Assembly (NCBI GenBank): GCA_963762315.1
Contig: CAVXKO010000004.1
Span: 930,001-994,000 of the forward strand
Length of the DNA stretch: 64,000 bases
Direction of reading: 5' to 3'
From: RPQJ01 sp963762315
GTDB lineage: Bacteria > Pseudomonadota > Gammaproteobacteria > Steroidobacterales > Steroidobacteraceae
Both the position numbers and the translations under genes were made by a program. Shown piece after piece: positions 8,772 through 18,355 of this stretch (position 1 is the first letter of the stretch; every line of letters begins with the position of its first letter). Under the pieces are notes generated by a model. It was not told the DNA's origin, made no database searches, and saw nothing but the letters and a program-made list of their open reading frames with translations.

Positions 8772-9296
8772 GTGCCGCCCATGTTTGGCCGGCGGCCCGG
8801 CTACGCGAGCCTCGTGCGCATCATCCTCGAGCAGCAGGTGTCGCTGGCCGCGGCGCGAACCATGTTTCGACGCATCGACCTCCACGTGGGCGGTGTGGCA
8901 CCCGGGTCGATCGCCTCGCTGGGCACGGAAGGCTTGCGAGCGCTGGGGCTGACGCGTCAGAAGGCGCGCTATTGCCATGGGCTCGCCGAGAGGATCCTCC
9001 AGGGTCGGCTGGATCTGGGCGCGGTCGCCCGCGGCGACGAGCATGAAGCGCGCGCCATGCTGCTCGAGGTGCCGGGCATCGGCCCGTGGACGGTCGACAT
9101 CTACATGCTGATGGCGCTGCGTCGCCCGGATATCTGGCCGAAGGGCGACCTCGCGCTGGCAGTGGCGATGCGCGAGGCGTGCGGCATGCGCAAGTTGCCG
9201 GATCATCGGCAACAACAGAGGATTGCGGCACGCTGGAGCCCGTGGCGATCGGTCGCGGCGCGCATTCTCTGGACGCATTACCTGGCTCGGACGTGA
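8772..9296 (+). CDS. DNA-3-methyladenine glycosylase II-like HhH-GPD protein (N-terminus uncertain)
   Basis: This base-excision glycosylase of the AlkA/HhH-GPD superfamily has LVRIILEQQVSLAAA, a helix-hairpin-helix LEVPGIGPWTVDIYML, and GDLAL carrying the likely catalytic Asp. GTG 8772 is the first in-frame standard start. Family-like sequence (LNRLALDAGTRHLAEADPHL) continues upstream in frame to about 8673 without ATG, GTG or TTG. A likely explanation is a start at GTG 8659, overlapping the GST stop, followed by a one-base error near 8685. It would excise alkylated purines. Confidence 0.8.
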   Translation: MPPMFGRRPGYASLVRIILEQQVSLAAARTMFRRIDLHVGGVAPGSIASLGTEGLRALGLTRQKARYCHGLAERILQGRLDLGAVARGDEHEARAMLLEVPGIGPWTVDIYMLMALRRPDIWPKGDLALAVAMREACGMRKLPDHRQQQRIAARWSPWRSVAARILWTHYLART

Positions 9297-9309
9297 GGGG
9301 CGATCGCGA

Positions 9310-9831
9310 ATGAAGATACTCGAGACCGAGCGGCTGAGCCTGCGCTGGCTGACGGCCGACGACGCTCCCTTCATGCTCGGGCTGCTGAACGAGCCGTCGT
9401 TCATCGAAAACATCGGCGATCGCGGCGTGCGCACCGTCGAGGGCGCGCGCGAGTACATCGAGAAGGGGGCGGTGGCCAGCTACCACCAGAACGGATACGG
9501 GCTTTACATGGTGGAATTGAAGGGCGACGGGACACCGGTCGGCATCTGCGGACTCGTGAAGCGGCCAATCCTGGAGCACGCGGACATTGGCTTCGCGTTC
9601 CTGCCGCCTTTCTGGTCGCAGGGGTACGCCCTTGAGTCTGCATTGGCTGTCATGGATTTCGCGCGCAATCGCCTGGCGCTTGAACGCATCGTGGCGATCG
9701 TTTCGCCGGGCAACGAACCGTCGATTCGACTGCTGCGCAAGCTCGGGCTCGAGTTCGAGCGCATGTTCGAGATGCCGACGCCAGGTGACACGGTTGCCCT
9801 CTATGTCCCGGCAAGTCCGGCTACCTCCTGA
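9310..9831 (+). CDS. GNAT acetyltransferase, RimJ/RimL-type
   Basis: ATG 9310 gives a 173-residue protein. The N-terminus ILETERLSLRWLTADDAPFM and the core DIGFAFLPPFWSQGYALES, VMDFARNRLALERIVAIVSP and NEPSIRLLRKLGLEFE define the RimJ/RimL branch of GNAT enzymes, which acetylate protein N-termini or small molecules. It sits 13 bases after the DNA glycosylase on the same strand. No specific acceptor can be assigned. Confidence 0.85.
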   Translation: MKILETERLSLRWLTADDAPFMLGLLNEPSFIENIGDRGVRTVEGAREYIEKGAVASYHQNGYGLYMVELKGDGTPVGICGLVKRPILEHADIGFAFLPPFWSQGYALESALAVMDFARNRLALERIVAIVSPGNEPSIRLLRKLGLEFERMFEMPTPGDTVALYVPASPATS

Positions 9832-9870
9832 CGTCACAGGCCGAAGCGGCGTCTTGTGCCGGCGCGTCGG

Positions 9871-11079
9871 TTACGACGCGGTGCGGGTGACACGGTAGAT
9901 CACCCCGCCGTAGTCATCCGATACGTAGATCGCGCCATCGGGTGCCTCGTAGACGCCCGCGGGCCTCCCGATCAGCATGTCCTCGGTCAGGAACCCCGTC
10001 AGGAAGTCGCTTTCGACGATCGAGCCGTCGGACTGCCAGTGCAGCGCGACCACCTTGTAGCCGTCTAGCTTGGTGCGGTTCCAGGAGCCGTGCAGTGCGA
10101 CGATGGCCGTTCGCTCGTAGCCCGGCGGTAGCCCTGGCGCGCGCAGGAAAGCGATGCCGAGCGGCGCGTTGTGTGGCCGGAAGCCGTGAGCCGGAACGGT
10201 GGTCTGCGCCACTTTGTCTTCGTGACCCTTGCCGAAATCCGGATCCAGCACGCCGAACCCGTTCACATACGGCCAGCCGTAGAAGCGGCCCGGCTCGATG
10301 CGGTTCAATTCGTCGGGCGGGAAATCGTCGCCGAGCAGGTCGCGCCCGTTATCGGTGGCGTAAAGCGCGCCGTCCCACGGCGCCCAGTCGAAGCCGACAC
10401 TGTTGCGCAGTCCCGTCGCGTAGATCTCCGACTGGCTGCCGTCGGGCTGCATGCGCATCATCGTCGCGCGTCGCGGGTCTTTCTCGATGCAGACGTTGCA
10501 TGACGAACCCTGCGCGAGATAGAGCCAGCCGTCGGGGCCGAAGCCGATCGACTTGGAAAAGTGATGACCCTCGTCGGTCAGGCCGCTGAGGATGTGTTCG
10601 TAGGGTCCCGCGAGCTTGCCGCTCGCCGAATCGAACCTCACCCGGCCCACGGCAGTGCTCTCTCCCACGTACAGCCAGCCGTCGTGGAGCGCCAACCCTT
10701 GCGGGCGCGAGAGCTTCGGCAACAGCACCCGCACGCCATCGGCCCTGCCGTCGCCGTTGCGGTCCCGCTCGACCAGCACGACCTCGTCGGCCCGCATCCG
10801 GCTGACGATAAGGTCGCCATCGGGCGTCATGACCATGAAGCGGGCAAGTGGCACCTCGGTGGTGTATGCCTCGACCTTGAAGCCTGGCGGAGCCTTGAGG
10901 AGGTCGGAGATCTGCTCCGCCCTGGGCGGCGCGATACCCCGGCCCAGCATGAAATCGATCAGGACCCGCTTGTTGCCGATCGGTACAGGCCCGAACCAGA
11001 CGAAGGCGAGCAGGGCGGCGATCAGCACCGCAATCGCGGCGAATGAACCCAGCAGGATACGTTTGAGTTTTCGCGTCAT
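9871..11079 (-). CDS. Membrane-anchored PQQ-type sugar/sorbosone dehydrogenase family protein
   Basis: ATG 11079 gives a 402-residue protein with an N-terminal membrane anchor (about residues 9-30) and a periplasmic beta-propeller. It has RFMVMTPDGDLIVSR, PQGLALHDGWLYVGES, HHFSKSIGFGPDGWLYLAQGS, a short CNVC motif, and the propeller-closing DYGGVIYRVTR. These match the sorbosone dehydrogenase / soluble glucose dehydrogenase superfamily, whose members oxidise sugars using PQQ. No cognate c-type cytochrome or PQQ genes are in the window, so cofactor and substrate remain inferred. Confidence 0.8.
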   Translation of the reverse strand: MTRKLKRILLGSFAAIAVLIAALLAFVWFGPVPIGNKRVLIDFMLGRGIAPPRAEQISDLLKAPPGFKVEAYTTEVPLARFMVMTPDGDLIVSRMRADEVVLVERDRNGDGRADGVRVLLPKLSRPQGLALHDGWLYVGESTAVGRVRFDSASGKLAGPYEHILSGLTDEGHHFSKSIGFGPDGWLYLAQGSSCNVCIEKDPRRATMMRMQPDGSQSEIYATGLRNSVGFDWAPWDGALYATDNGRDLLGDDFPPDELNRIEPGRFYGWPYVNGFGVLDPDFGKGHEDKVAQTTVPAHGFRPHNAPLGIAFLRAPGLPPGYERTAIVALHGSWNRTKLDGYKVVALHWQSDGSIVESDFLTGFLTEDMLIGRPAGVYEAPDGAIYVSDDYGGVIYRVTRTAS

Positions 11080-11198
11080 GGGCGCGGCTCTTTTTCGTGA
11101 AGGCGCATTACACTGTGTGCCTGGCATGGACGACACGCGTGGCTGCAATGCGGAATGTCGATCGTGGCGTCAGGATACCGTCCCACGGAGTCTGTTTC

Positions 11199-11693
11199 AT
11201 GAAATGTCTGCTGGTTGTCCTGGGCCTGGTCTTGACGATCCGGCTGGCGAGTGGCGCCGAACCGGCCGCTGCCGTGGCGGCGCCGCTCGACCCTCGCGTG
11301 GAGAGCGCCCTGAAGGACGGCAGGCTCGAGTATGCCGTCGATGAAGGCGATTTCCGGCTGGTCTACAGGCTCGGCCAGGGACGTTCGCAGGCCGTCTGGG
11401 TCGCGTCGAAAACGGCGCGCATCACGCAGCTGGAAATTCGCGACGTCTGGTCGGTTGCCTTCCGCGGCACGGGGCAAGTGCCGCCCGAGATGGCGAAGCG
11501 CCTGCTCACCGAGAACGCCCGCATGGTGCTTGGCGCCTGGCAGGTGAACCAGGCGCCGGACAAGTTCCTCGTCGTGTACCTTGCGCAGGTTCCCGCGGAT
11601 ACCGATGCGGCCTCGCTGCAGGAAGTCGTCGAGGCCGTGGCGGTAAGCGCCGATCGCATGGAGAAGGAACTCACCGGCGGCGACGAGTTCTGA
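11199..11693 (+). CDS. Secreted hypothetical protein
   Basis: This 164-residue protein starts at ATG 11199 with an apparent signal peptide (MKCLLVVLGLVLTIRLASGA). The mature part is mixed alpha/beta with no motif I recognise. RITQLEIRDVWSVAFRGTGQ and the C-terminal ASLQEVVEAVAVSADRMEKE suggest a compact periplasmic domain. A TACACT -10-like hexamer at 11109-11114 may serve it, about 85 bases upstream. It is divergent from the sugar dehydrogenase and convergent with the truncated peroxidase gene. Confidence 0.65.
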   Translation: MKCLLVVLGLVLTIRLASGAEPAAAVAAPLDPRVESALKDGRLEYAVDEGDFRLVYRLGQGRSQAVWVASKTARITQLEIRDVWSVAFRGTGQVPPEMAKRLLTENARMVLGAWQVNQAPDKFLVVYLAQVPADTDAASLQEVVEAVAVSADRMEKELTGGDEF

Positions 11694-11708
11694 CGTGCGC
11701 CTTGCGGG

Positions 11709-12071
11709 CTAATTCAGCACCTTCTCGATGGCCTGGGCGAGCGTCGCGGAGCCCGGTGTGACCTCGCTGTCGAAGTGACGCACGGACTTTCCGTCCACGC
11801 TCACGACGTACTTGTTGAAGTTCCAGGACGGCTGTTCGCTGAGTCGATTGAGTTCGCGGAACACCGGATTGGCGTTCTTGCCGGTCACCGGCGACGGCGA
11901 CGGCGACAGCATGGTGAACGTCACGCCATAGTTGACGTAGCAGATGTCGGCGGCCTCGGCCTCGTCCTTCGCTTCCTGGAAGAGGGGCTTGCCCTGCGCG
12001 ATCGTGCAGGGGGTGGAGAGGAGCAGGGAGGCGCCCAGAGCGAGGGCGGTCGGGAGCAGGGCGCGAAGCAT
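11709..12071 (-). CDS. Truncated glutathione peroxidase-like secreted protein lacking the catalytic N-terminal half
   Basis: The 120-residue product begins with a signal peptide (MLRALLPTALALGASLLL...) and then goes straight into the second half of a glutathione peroxidase: DEAEAADICYVNYGVTF, NPVFRELNRLSEQPSWNFNKYVVSVDG, and a C-terminal helix. The WNF tryptophan motif is kept. The segment that normally carries the peroxidatic Cys/Sec loop and catalytic Gln, roughly 70 residues, is absent. The reading frame is otherwise intact. It could be a real deletion or an assembly collapse. As it stands it should not be an active peroxidase. Confidence 0.7.
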   Translation of the reverse strand: MLRALLPTALALGASLLLSTPCTIAQGKPLFQEAKDEAEAADICYVNYGVTFTMLSPSPSPVTGKNANPVFRELNRLSEQPSWNFNKYVVSVDGKSVRHFDSEVTPGSATLAQAIEKVLN

Positions 12072-12176
12072 GGTCGTCTCAGGGTGGCGGGAGGATGTGC
12101 GATCCATTTCGGCGCACCGCGGACATCGGATTTGTCGCCGTACCGACCGGTCCGTGGCCTGCGGTATCCTTCGCAC

Positions 12177-12680
12177 ATGCCGGAACGTCCCCAGAAAGTC
12201 AGCGTGCTGTTCGTGTGCATGGGCAACTACTGCCGGTCCCCGACCGCAGAAGGCGTGTTCCGCGCCGTTGTGCGCGAGCGCGCTCCTGGCGTGGCCATCG
12301 AGATCGATTCGGCAGGAACGCACGATTACCACGTGGGTAAGTCGCCGGACCCGCGATCGGTCGAGGCGGCGGCGCGCCGCGGCATTGACTTGATGCCGCT
12401 GCGAGCGCGCCAGGTTTCTGACGAGGATTTCGACCGCTTCGACTACGTCCTCGCCATGGATCGCGACAACCAGGCGGCGTTGCTGGCGCGCAGTCCCGCG
12501 CGCGCCCGGGACCGGGTGCGCCTGTTCATGGAATTCGCCGCTCGGCCCGATATGCCGGAAGTGCCGGATCCGTACTACGGCGGCCCGGCGGGATTCGAAC
12601 TCGTGCTCGACCTCGTCGAGGAGGCGTCACACGGCCTCGTCACGCATCTTCTCGAGTCGCGGAAGGCGCGATCCCGGTAG
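12177..12680 (+). CDS. Low-molecular-weight protein tyrosine phosphatase
   Basis: This 167-residue LMW-PTP starts at ATG 12177. The P-loop is VCMGNYCRSP, with nucleophile Cys14 and Arg20 forming the CX5R motif. The general-acid loop is VPDPYYGG near residue 125, and AGTHDYHVGKSPDPRS follows the family pattern. Length is normal. Unlike Wzb or Etp there are no capsule genes around it, so the substrate is unknown. It is divergent from the truncated peroxidase gene. Confidence 0.9.
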   Translation: MPERPQKVSVLFVCMGNYCRSPTAEGVFRAVVRERAPGVAIEIDSAGTHDYHVGKSPDPRSVEAAARRGIDLMPLRARQVSDEDFDRFDYVLAMDRDNQAALLARSPARARDRVRLFMEFAARPDMPEVPDPYYGGPAGFELVLDLVEEASHGLVTHLLESRKARSR

Positions 12681-12823
12681 GTCTTCGCAGCGTCAAGGGA
12701 TCGGTCCTGGTCCTGGCGTGTCCCGGACGTTCCGGCCGGAACGTCAATCAGGTCTTAAAAATGCGTGGGTGTCATCGAGAGGACCAGGGTCGACGTGGAT
12801 TGCGATCGGTCGAGTTCTGTCGC

Positions 12824-12858
12824 CAAAGAAAAGGGGCGGAGACTTTCGTCCCCGCCCC
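12824..12858 (-). terminator. Rho-independent terminator of rne
   Basis: Read on the minus strand, GGGGCGGGGAC-GAAA-GTCTCCGCCCC forms an 11-bp stem with one non-Watson-Crick position and a GAAA loop. It is followed directly by TTTTCTTT. It lies 16 bases past the rne stop codon at 12874, so it terminates the RNase E transcript. The plus-strand LMW phosphatase ends at 12680, upstream of it. Confidence 0.85.
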
Positions 12859-12873
12859 ATCTTGCATGCTTGA

Positions 12874-15556
12874 TTACGGCTCGTTCCGCGGTGCGTCGCG
12901 AGTCACATCCGTCGGAGGGCTCGGCGTCCACTCCTGCCTCGGCGCAGGAGGCGGGGGCGGCGGAGGAGCCGCCTCACGCGGCGGCGCCGGCGGTGGTGTC
13001 GGCGCTACCTGCACATCGTAGGACGGCCTGACGACCGCATCGTACGAAGGCCGCACCATCGGCGGTGCCGCCTCTGGCGCGCTCACCGGACGCTCGACGG
13101 CCGGCACGGACGGGCGCTCGCCACCGTTGCGATCGAAATCGAACGACCGCGATTCACTGGAGCCGCCCGATGCCGGCGCTTCGCCTTCACCACGCTGCTC
13201 GCCACCTGGGAAGCCCTCGCCGCCGTCACGGCGACGACGACGGCCGCCACGACGCGAGCGCCGCGGACCGCGTTCACCTTCAGGCCGATCAGGCCGTGCG
13301 CCATCCGGGCCTCCCTGCTGCCCTTCCGGACGCGTACCCGCGTCACCCGCAGCCTGTGCCGCCTGCGGAGGAGGCTGGTCAGGACGCGGTGCCTGCGGGG
13401 CCTGTTCGCTGCGCGGCTGCTGCTCGGCCCTGGGGGCCTGCGCAGCCTGCGGCTGCGGTTGACGCGGCTGCTGGCCTTCCGGTCTGCGCTCGCCACGGTT
13501 CTGCTGCTGGCCATCGCGACGGCCACGCGAGTCGTCCCGCGGTCCACGCGGCGGCTGTTGCTGCTGCTGCGGGGCCTGCCCCGCCTCCCGCTTCTCGTCA
13601 CGGCGCGGCTCGATCACGACGTGCTTCATCGCGGCCACGGCCGTCACGTCGCGCATCGCGCCCGTCACGGCCATCGCGACGTCCGTCGCGCGAGCCACGG
13701 CTGTCACGATCGCGATCCCGATCACGGCGATGTCGGTCGCGATCCGCCTCACGCGGCGGACGCTCCGGCTTCGCGGGCGCTGTCTCCGGCAGCGGTGCGC
13801 GCTTGTCGCCGAACAGGAAGTGCCAGGCACGCACGAAGATGCCGTCGCGCGGTCCGTACGGCTGGATCATCACGACCTGCTGCGGCACCGGAGGAGTCGC
13901 TGCAGCGACGGGCTCCGGCGCCGGCGGCGGGGCCGGGGTGCTCGGCACGATCGTCGTGACGGCCGGTTGCTGGGGGGGCGGCGCCTTCGTTTCTTCCTCG
14001 GTGGCGACCAGTTCGAGGTCCACCTTCGGCTCGACGGCCATCTGGTGGCTGATCATCGAGTTCTCGGGCAGGTCCGCCTCGTCGTCGCGCACGCGGCGGA
14101 TTTCGTAGGCCGGCGTCTCGAGGTACTTGTTCGGCACCAGCACGATGTCGATGCGGCCGCGCCGCTCGATGTCGGCCAGCATGTCGCGCTTCTCGTTCAT
14201 GAGATACGTCGCGACGGAGACCGGCAGCTGTGCGATGACCTTGGAGGTGCGGTCCTTGCGGGCCTCCTCGCCGATGAGTCGCAGCACCGCGAGCGCCATC
14301 GATTCGACGCTGCGGATCACGCCCATGCCGTTGCAGCGCGGGCACACGATGTTCGTGGACTCGCTGATCGACGGTCGCAGGCGCTGGCGCGACATCTCGA
14401 GCAGGCCGAACCGCGAGATCTTGCCGATCTGGATGCGGGCGCGGTCCTGCTTCACTGCGTCGCGCAGGCGGTCCTCGACGGCCCGCTGGTTCTTGGTCGA
14501 CTCCATGTCGATGAAGTCGATGACGATCAGTCCGCCGACGTCGCGCAACCGCAGCTGGCGGGCGATTTCGTCCGCCGCTTCGAGGTTGGTGTTGCAGGCC
14601 GTCGTCTCGATGTCGGAGCCGCGGGTGCTGCGCGCCGAGTTGATGTCGATCGAGACCAGCGCCTCGGTGTGGTCGATCACGATGCTGCCGCCCGAGGGCA
14701 GCGTCACCTTGTGCGAGAACGCCGACTCGATCTGGCTCTCGATCTGGTAGCGCGTGAACAGCGGGACGTGGTCGTCGTAGTACTTGAGCTTGCGGATGTT
14801 GCCCGGCATGAAGCGCTGCATGTACTCCTGCGCTTCCTCGAACACCTCGCGGCTGTCGATCAGGATCTCGCCGATGTCGTCGGAGAGGTAATCGCGCAGC
14901 GCCCGCAGGATCGCCTTGCTCTCCTGGTAGATCAGGAACGGCGAGGGGCGGGTGTCGGACGCCTGCTGGATCGCGTTCCAGACGTCGACCAGGTTGTTGA
15001 CGTCCCACTGCAGTTCCTCGGGGCTGCGGCCCACGCCGGCCGTGCGCACGATGGCGCCCATGCCGTCGGGGATCTGCAGCGCGTCCATGGCTTCACGCAG
15101 CGCATCGCGGTCGTCGCCCTCGACGCGGCGGGACACGCCGCCCGCCCTGGGGTTGTTCGGCATCAGCACCAGGAACCGCCCGGCGAGGCTGATGAACGTG
15201 GTCAGGGCCGCGCCCTTGTTGCCGCGTTCTTCCTTCTCGACCTGGACGATGACTTCCTGGCCTTCCTCGAGCACGTCGCGGATGGCGCGCCCGCCGCCTT
15301 CCTGGCCGGCCGGCTTTTCCTTGAAGTACGACTTGGTGACTTCCTTGAGCGGCAGGAAGCCGTGGCGCTCGGCGCCGTAATCGACGAAGCAGGCCTCGAG
15401 GCTGGGCTCTACGCGGGTGATGCGACCCTTGTAGACGTTGGCTTTCTTGGTCTCGCGGGACGGGATCTCGATATCGAGGTCATAGATCCGCTGGCCGTCC
15501 ACCAGCGCAACTCGCAACTCCTCTTCCTGGGTTGCGTTGACGAGCATTCTCTTCAT
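12874..15556 (-). CDS. rne: Ribonuclease E (one frameshift near 13600-13620)
   Basis: Essential endoribonuclease and RNA degradosome scaffold. The catalytic half begins MKRMLVNATQEEELRVALVDG and has an S1 domain (about residues 35-120), the DNase I-like core IVIDHTEALVSIDINSARS, and the zinc-link CPRCNGMG near residue 405. After about residue 620 the arginine/aspartate-rich tail is interrupted by a one-base shift. The other frame continues with DEKREAGQAPQQQ, a Gln/Pro/Arg-rich region, and ends VTRDAPRNEP at 12874. The full length is about 890 residues. The disordered tail contains RRSRRGGRRRRR and polyproline runs typical of degradosome-binding regions. I read the break as a sequence error. 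Confidence 0.9.
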
Positions 15557-15586
15557 CGGCCCTCACTAAAACGGAGGTTGGGGCCG
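15557..15586 (-). promoter_or_regulatory. Hairpin abutting the rne start codon
   Basis: On the minus strand CGGCCC and GGGCCG form a 6-bp stem around an 18-base loop, ending directly at the rne ATG. The likely Shine-Dalgarno GAGGG overlaps the 3' arm, so folding would hide it. RNase E autoregulates through its own leader in E. coli. This specific hairpin's role is inference. Confidence 0.4.
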
Positions 15587-15948
15587 TGAACGACCGGACG
15601 GGTGGTGCCGTGGCCTTGCGGAGAGGTCTTGCAGCGGCTTGTCTTCGACTCATGCTGCTTTTCTTGCGGCTCCGCGCAACCGGGTGCGCCGAGCCCGACC
15701 GAATCCTGGTGCTTGGGCATCGTTCCCGCCGGGGCCGCGCCAAGGTCCGCCTCCCGCCCGGGTTGCGGCACCTGCACGTGTCCACGGCAGTTCGATGGTC
15801 TGAAACTTCAGAACCAACTAAGATGCGCGCGGCCCGGACCCTTCGGGTGCCGAACTCGCAGCGCTCACTTCCGCGCTCATCCGGACGCCACTGTAGCCTC
15901 CGGGCAACGCTTCGGGGCCGACTGTAACAAGCGAACACCGATAAAACA
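15587..15948 (+). other. Divergent rne-rluC intergenic region
   Basis: These 362 bases separate the divergent starts of rne and rluC and must hold the rne leader and promoter and the rluC promoter. The stretch is GC-rich with a more AT-rich patch near 15800-15822, where promoters could lie. I found no convincing ORF, tRNA or known RNA family in it. Confidence 0.4.
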
Positions 15949-17000
15949 ATGGCTTACGAGAATCCCGCGGCGCAGAACACGAAATCGGACGAACCCCGGT
16001 CGGGCGGCGTCCAGTACGTCGAGGCCGGCGAGGGTGATGCCGGCCAGCGCCTCGACAACTTCCTGATCCGGGTCCTGAAGGGCGTGCCGCGCACCCACGT
16101 GTACCGGCTGCTCCGCAAGGGCGAAGTGCGGGTGAACAGCAAGCGCGCCAAGCCGGACCAGCGACTGGCGGCCGGCGACCGGGTACGGTTGCCGCCGATC
16201 CGGCGGCCGGAGGCAATGGCGGACGGTCCGCGGCCCGCGAGCGCGTCGCTGCAGAAGCTGCTCACCGACGCCATCGTCTACGAGGACAACGACCTGCTGG
16301 TGGTCAACAAGCCGGCCGGGATCGCGGTGCATGGCGGCAGCGGCATGTCCCACGGTGTGATCGAAGCGCTGCGCAGCGCTCGCCCGGACCTGCCCGAACT
16401 CGATCTCGTGCACCGGCTCGACCGCGAGACGAGCGGCTGCCTGATCGTCGCCAAGAAGCGCTCGGCGCTGCGCGACCTGCACGCCCAGCTTCGCGAGGGC
16501 ACGACCGAGAAGCGCTACCTCGCGCTCGTCTTCGGCAAGTGGAACCTCGGCACCAAGCGGATCGAACTTGCGCTCGACACCACGGAGCGCCGCAGCGGCG
16601 AGCGGCATGTCGCGGTGCGCACGCATGGCAAGATGGCCGTGAGCACCTTCAAGCCCGTGCAGTTCTTCAGCAACGTCGCCACGCTGATGGAAGTGATGAT
16701 CGACACGGGCAAAACGCACCAGATCCGCGTGCACGCGGCGTACGCCGGTCATCCGGTGGCGGGCGACGACAAGTACGGCGATCGGGAACAGAACGAACGA
16801 ACTGCGCGCCCTGGGCCTGCACCGCATGTTCCTGCACGCGGCGTCGATCGAGGTGCGGCGGCCGGGAACGCTGCGAGCCGCTCAACGTGAGCGCGCCGCT
16901 CGGCGCGGACCTGCACGCAGTGATCGACAACCTGGCTAAGGCGCCGAAAGCCCGGCCCGCCGGAGCGCGCCGCAGACCCAGATCAGCGGCAGGCCGGTGA
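15949..17000 (+). CDS. rluC: 23S rRNA pseudouridine synthase RluC (frameshifted C-terminus)
   Basis: The N-terminal S4 domain (QRLDNFLIRVLKGVPRTHVYRLL) is followed by the RluA-type catalytic core with VHRLDRETSGCLIVAKK, the Asp being the nucleophile. KTHQIRVHAAYAGHPVAGDDKYGD is then interrupted near 16795. Homology resumes in another frame (ELRALGLHRMFLHAAS) and shifts again near 16868 (EPLNVSAPLGADLHAVIDNLAKAP). RluC modifies U955, U2504 and U2580 in E. coli 23S rRNA. Divergent rne-rluC with yceF-yceD-rpmF-plsX downstream is the E. coli order. The true stop is uncertain; the last frame closes at 17000, overlapping yceF. Confidence 0.88.
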
Positions 17001-17529
17001 GGCCCGTCGGGTCTTCGGACTCGATGCGTTCGAACAGCGCGATGCCGAGCGATTCGGCCTTGAAGCCGCCGGCGCAGTCGAGCGGATTGTCGGCGAGCGA
17101 CGTAGCGCTCGATCTCCGCGTCCGAGAGTGTCACGGAACCGCACGGTCGTGCGGTCGATGTGCGACTCGGCGCGACCGTTGCGGGCCGTCGATGAGGTGC
17201 ACGGCCGTCAGGAACTGCACTTCCTGGCCCGGACGACTGCCTCAGTTGCTGGCGGCAGAGCTCGACGGAGCCCGGTTTGCCGAGCCGGTCGTCGCCGCGC
17301 GACGGCCACCTGGTCGGAGCCGATCACCACGCCTTCCGGGTAGCTGGACGGCCACGGCTTCGGCCTTCAGCCGGGCCAGCCGCAGCGCCATCTGGGCGGG
17401 CGGATTCGCCCGGGCACCGGGGTCTCGTCGGTCTTGCGGCGCGACGCACTCGAAGGGGACCCGCAGCCGTTCGAGCAGGGCCCGACGGTACGGCGAGGTG
17501 GACGCCAGAATCAGGCCCTTGAAAAACAA
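16936..17529 (-). CDS. yceF: Maf-family nucleotide pyrophosphatase YceF (frameshifted)
   Basis: The protein starts at TTG 17529: MFFKGLILASTSPYRRALLERL, the Maf signature and close to E. coli YceF. The C-terminal part is in another frame: TLSDAEIERYVAR, then ALFERIESEDPTGLTGLPLIWVCGAL, ending at TAG 16936-16938. The middle needs at least three frame corrections. YceF hydrolyses m7GTP and related modified nucleotides. It is convergent with rluC and divergent from yceD, as in E. coli. I treat the breaks as assembly error. Confidence 0.8.
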
Positions 17530-17588
17530 AGGTTTAAGCTCGCATTCGCTTTGACACGGGGAGGGTGCGTCACTATTATACGCGCCCC

Positions 17589-18118
17589 ATGTCGCCCGCC
17601 CTGGCGGATCTCGTCAATGCAAAGGAACTGGCGGGCCGGTCTGCCTCCATCGAGCGCAGCCTGGATCTGCGCCAGCTGCCGCGCGTTGTGGAAGCCGGGG
17701 GTCTCAAGGGAACGACGGTGCAGGCCCGGTTGCGCTTCGCGATCTTCGAGGGCCGGACGACGGTGGACATGCATCTCGAGGGCGTAGCCGTCCTCGAGTG
17801 CCAGCGCTGCCTGAAGCCGTGTGAGACGGAGCTTCGACGAGACGGAGCAGATCATGGTGATGGCGAACGACACCGACGAGGTGGCGGGCGGGTACGAGCC
17901 GTTCATCGGCGACGTGGAGAGCCTCTCGCTCTCGGCGTTGATCGAAGAGCAGGTGCTCCTCGCGCTTGCCGCTGGTGCCGTTGCACGACGACCCGGCCCA
18001 GTGCCGCAAGTCTGCAAGCGGCAAACGGGTGGCCAAGGTGGAAGCCGAGGCGCAGCCCGAAGACGTGCAGAGACCTTTTGCGAATCTGCGGGACTTGCTC
18101 AAGAAGAACGAGCACTGA
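17589..18118 (+). CDS. yceD: DUF177 protein YceD (frameshifted)
   Basis: YceD is associated with 23S rRNA accumulation and precedes rpmF in most bacteria. ATG 17589 gives MSPALADLVNAKELAGRSAS, with VLECQRCLKPCE near residue 75. A shift near 17830 leads to TEQIMVMANDTDEVAGGYEPFIGDVESLSLSALIEEQVLLAL in two adjacent stretches. A second shift near 17970 leads to LPLVPLHDDPAQCRK and the end DLLKKNEH at 18116-18118. All pieces match the family in order, so the gene is whole apart from single-base errors. Confidence 0.85.
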
Positions 18119-18139
18119 CCCGCAACAGGAGAGAAGACC

Positions 18140-18334
18140 ATGGCAGTTCAGAAAAGCCGCAAGTCGCCTTCGAAGCGCGGCATGCACCGTTCGCACGATC
18201 ACCTGAAGGCCCCGCGCTCTCGGTCGATCGCACCAGCGGCGAGACGCACCTGCGTCACCGCATCACGCCCGACGGTTTCTACCGCGGCAAGAAGGTGATC
18301 GAGAAGCCGGCGGCCGGAAGAGGGCAAGGAGTAA
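18140..18334 (+). CDS. rpmF: 50S ribosomal protein L32 (two compensating frameshifts)
   Basis: ATG 18140, behind a GGAGAG Shine-Dalgarno, opens MAVQKSRKSPSKRGMHRSHD, the standard L32 N-terminus. After HLKAP a base is missing in a C-run. The other frame continues LSVDRTSGETHLRHRITPDGFYRGKK. A second one-base error near 18316 is needed to reach EEGKE and the TAA at 18332-18334. The corrected length is about 64 residues. An essential ribosomal gene with two compensating frameshifts is strong evidence of sequencing error rather than gene decay. Confidence 0.88.
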
Positions 18335-18355
18335 TCCTCCCGGCCTCGCCCGCGC

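Noticed and set aside
13730..15589. Long plus-strand open frame of 619 codons opposite rne
   Set aside because: It is the antisense shadow of the RNase E gene. High GC removes stops, the translation is His/Asp/Arg/Val-rich low-complexity sequence, and no domain is visible.
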